From positions 1 through 28,940 of the IMG/VR virus record IMGVR_UViG_3300046167_000077: 28,940 bases of DNA, one strand, 5' to 3'. The translations under genes and the position numbers were made by a program. Origin of the DNA: a virus. Every line of letters begins with the position of its first letter. The first letter of the stretch is position 1. The notes beneath the pieces were generated by a model. That model had not been told where the DNA came from. It saw only the letters and a list, made by a program, of their open reading frames with translations, and made no database searches. Positions 27,998 to 28,940 of the stretch are shown here, in pieces.

Positions 27998-28498
27998 ATG
28001 GCAACAGCATTATTCATAAAACCAATAGACATAAAAAGAAACACTATCATAGATGGTTCAGTTGACGTAGATAAATTTATTCAATTTATAAAAATAGCTC
28101 AACAAATACACGTAAGGAATTATTTAGGTTCTGATTTATATAACAAGATTAGTAGTGATATTATAGCAGATAGTTTAACTGGAGATTATTTAAGTTTAGT
28201 AAACACTTATATACAACCTATGCTTATTCACTTTGCTATGGTAGATTACTTACCTTTTGCAGCTTACCAAGTAAAGAACGGAGGAGTATTTAAACACTCA
28301 TCAGAAAACAGCGAAACAGTAAGTAAAAATGAAGTAGATTATTTAGTAAATAAAGAAAGAGAATTTGCAGAATATTATACAAGACGCTTTATAGATTATA
28401 TGGCTAATAATCAAAATTTATTTCCTGAATATACAAGTAACACTAATGAGGATATTAATCCTGATAAAGATGCAACATTCAACGGATGGGTATTATAA
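27998..28498 (+). CDS. head-tail connector protein (DUF6712-type)
   Basis: A 166-residue, mainly helical protein starting MATALFIKPIDIKRNTIIDG. The segments DKFIQFIKIAQQIHVRNYLG, LYNKISSDIIADSL, YIQPMLIHFAMVDYLPFAAY and YTRRFIDYMANNQNLFPEY follow the plan of gp6-type head-tail adaptors; I recall this as the DUF6712 family. It lies directly after the portal, as expected for the first connector ring. Its last codons overlap a small ORF in another frame. Confidence 0.7.
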   Translation: MATALFIKPIDIKRNTIIDGSVDVDKFIQFIKIAQQIHVRNYLGSDLYNKISSDIIADSLTGDYLSLVNTYIQPMLIHFAMVDYLPFAAYQVKNGGVFKHSSENSETVSKNEVDYLVNKEREFAEYYTRRFIDYMANNQNLFPEYTSNTNEDINPDKDATFNGWVL

Positions 28499-28562
28499 AG
28501 AAGATTTACAAACCAAAAGAGGGGAACGTAAAGAAATTATTAACTTATTTAAAAAGCAATAA
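28470..28562 (+). CDS. 30-aa basic peptide, possible
   Basis: A 30-residue ORF starting MQHSTDGYYKEDLQTKRGER and ending in FKKQ. It overlaps the end of the connector gene by 29 nt, and its stop shares a base with the fibre start (TAATG). That coupling favours it over a competing 38-residue ORF from 28486 in another frame. It may simply couple translation into the fibre gene. Weak evidence because of length. Confidence 0.4.
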   Translation: MQHSTDGYYKEDLQTKRGERKEIINLFKKQ

Positions 28563-28940
28563 TGGCTACATTAACAAGCACGAAAATAAAAAACACATAT
28601 GATGCGTTATTAAAGTCAATAGACAATGATGCAATAGGTTCTACAGCAAAACAAATAACAGACGGTTTAGGAAATACAACGCCATTATACGTATCAACAA
28701 CTCAAGTGGGTATAGGAGTTACTCCAGAATCAGGATTAAATCTACACGTTTACGGAGATGCAAAAATAGGAAGCAATTTAACTGTAATAGGAAATCTAGT
28801 AGTTGAAGGAAGCACAACAACTGTAGGAACTGACACACTAACAGTAAAAGACCCGTTAATCGTACTAGCTAACAACAACACTTCAACAGACGCAGTAGAT
28901 ATAGGTTTTTATGGCAAATATACACCTTCAAGTACTACAC
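28562..28940 (+). CDS. tail fibre N-terminal part (continues at base 1)
   Basis: The first 126 codons of the tail fibre whose remainder is 1-3110. It begins MATLTSTKIKNTYDALLKSI and has QITDGLGNTTPLYVST, a first VGIGVTPESGLNLHVYG module, NLTVIGNLVVEGSTTTVG, TLTVKDPLIVLANNNTSTDA and DIGFYGKYTPSSTT. Base 28940 (C) begins a codon finished by bases 1-2, followed by YSGLFREALTGKYRLFKG. The N-terminus should bind the tail, since it precedes the repetitive shaft. The gene is probably read from the late promoter at 25830. Confidence 0.88.
   Translation, partial: MATLTSTKIKNTYDALLKSIDNDAIGSTAKQITDGLGNTTPLYVSTTQVGIGVTPESGLNLHVYGDAKIGSNLTVIGNLVVEGSTTTVGTDTLTVKDPLIVLANNNTSTDAVDIGFYGKYTPSSTT

Noticed and set aside
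28486-28602. 38-aa ORF starting MGIIKKIYKP
   Set aside because: It competes with the 28470 ORF and runs into the fibre gene; the 28470 frame ends with a TAATG link to the fibre start, which is the better fit. Not excluded.
1-28940. CRISPR arrays, tRNA genes, insertion sequences, integrase or attachment sites
   Set aside because: No regular spaced repeats, cloverleaf, transposase or recombinase signatures were seen on either strand.

Overview
The window looks like the complete genome of a small tailed phage of the Bacteroidota, most likely infecting a flavobacterium, opened inside its tail-fibre gene. The fibre frame running off the right end (28562-28940) continues without loss of frame into the left end (codon CTA = base 28940 plus bases 1-2). 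The molecule is therefore probably a 28,940-bp circle or a circularly permuted / terminally redundant genome. Pointers to the host group are the low GC, the Bacteroidota-type promoters (TTG ... TAnnTTTG), the near absence of Shine-Dalgarno sequences with A-rich leaders instead, and a DUF3127-type single-strand binding protein. Tail-tube, tape-measure and frameshifted tail-chaperone genes with no sheath gene suggest siphovirus morphology. Every supported gene is on the + strand. I see no integrase, repressor, DNA polymerase, tRNA or CRISPR array.

Layout by region. (1) 1-3110 plus 28562-28940: tail fibre with a C-terminal self-cleaving S74 chaperone. (2) 3144-5238: lysis block with amidase, 3TM holin and several tiny membrane peptides. 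(3) 5239-5900: ninG-like nuclease gene preceded by a perfect homopyrimidine mirror repeat and followed by a strong terminator. (4) 5901-12285: early unit with SSB, MazZ-like nucleotide hydrolase, RecA/DnaB-fold ATPase, sigma-like factor, three PD-(D/E)XK-type nucleases, a DnaA-domain-IV-like protein, many small ORFs, and at 9953-10226 a structured non-coding RNA candidate. (5) 12349-15206: terminase genes, a PAPS-reductase-like gene, three small genes and a terminator. (6) 15217-25770: tail chaperone with a -1 frameshift, tail genes, tape measure, prohead protease, scaffold, capsid, tail tube. (7) 25830-28562: portal, connector, then the fibre again.

The transcription plan can be read from the sequence. 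Early promoters of the host type lie at 5901, 9898 and 14620. Five copies of a different bipartite element, AAAAT-N13-CGATATAT, lie only in front of terminase or structural genes. In four of them the element sits at exactly the same distance from the ATG, so the ATG itself would be the transcription start (leaderless mRNA). The phage encodes its own sigma-like protein (8146-8625), the obvious candidate reader of this element. This small late regulon, the non-coding RNA and the mirror repeat are the most interesting parts of the window.
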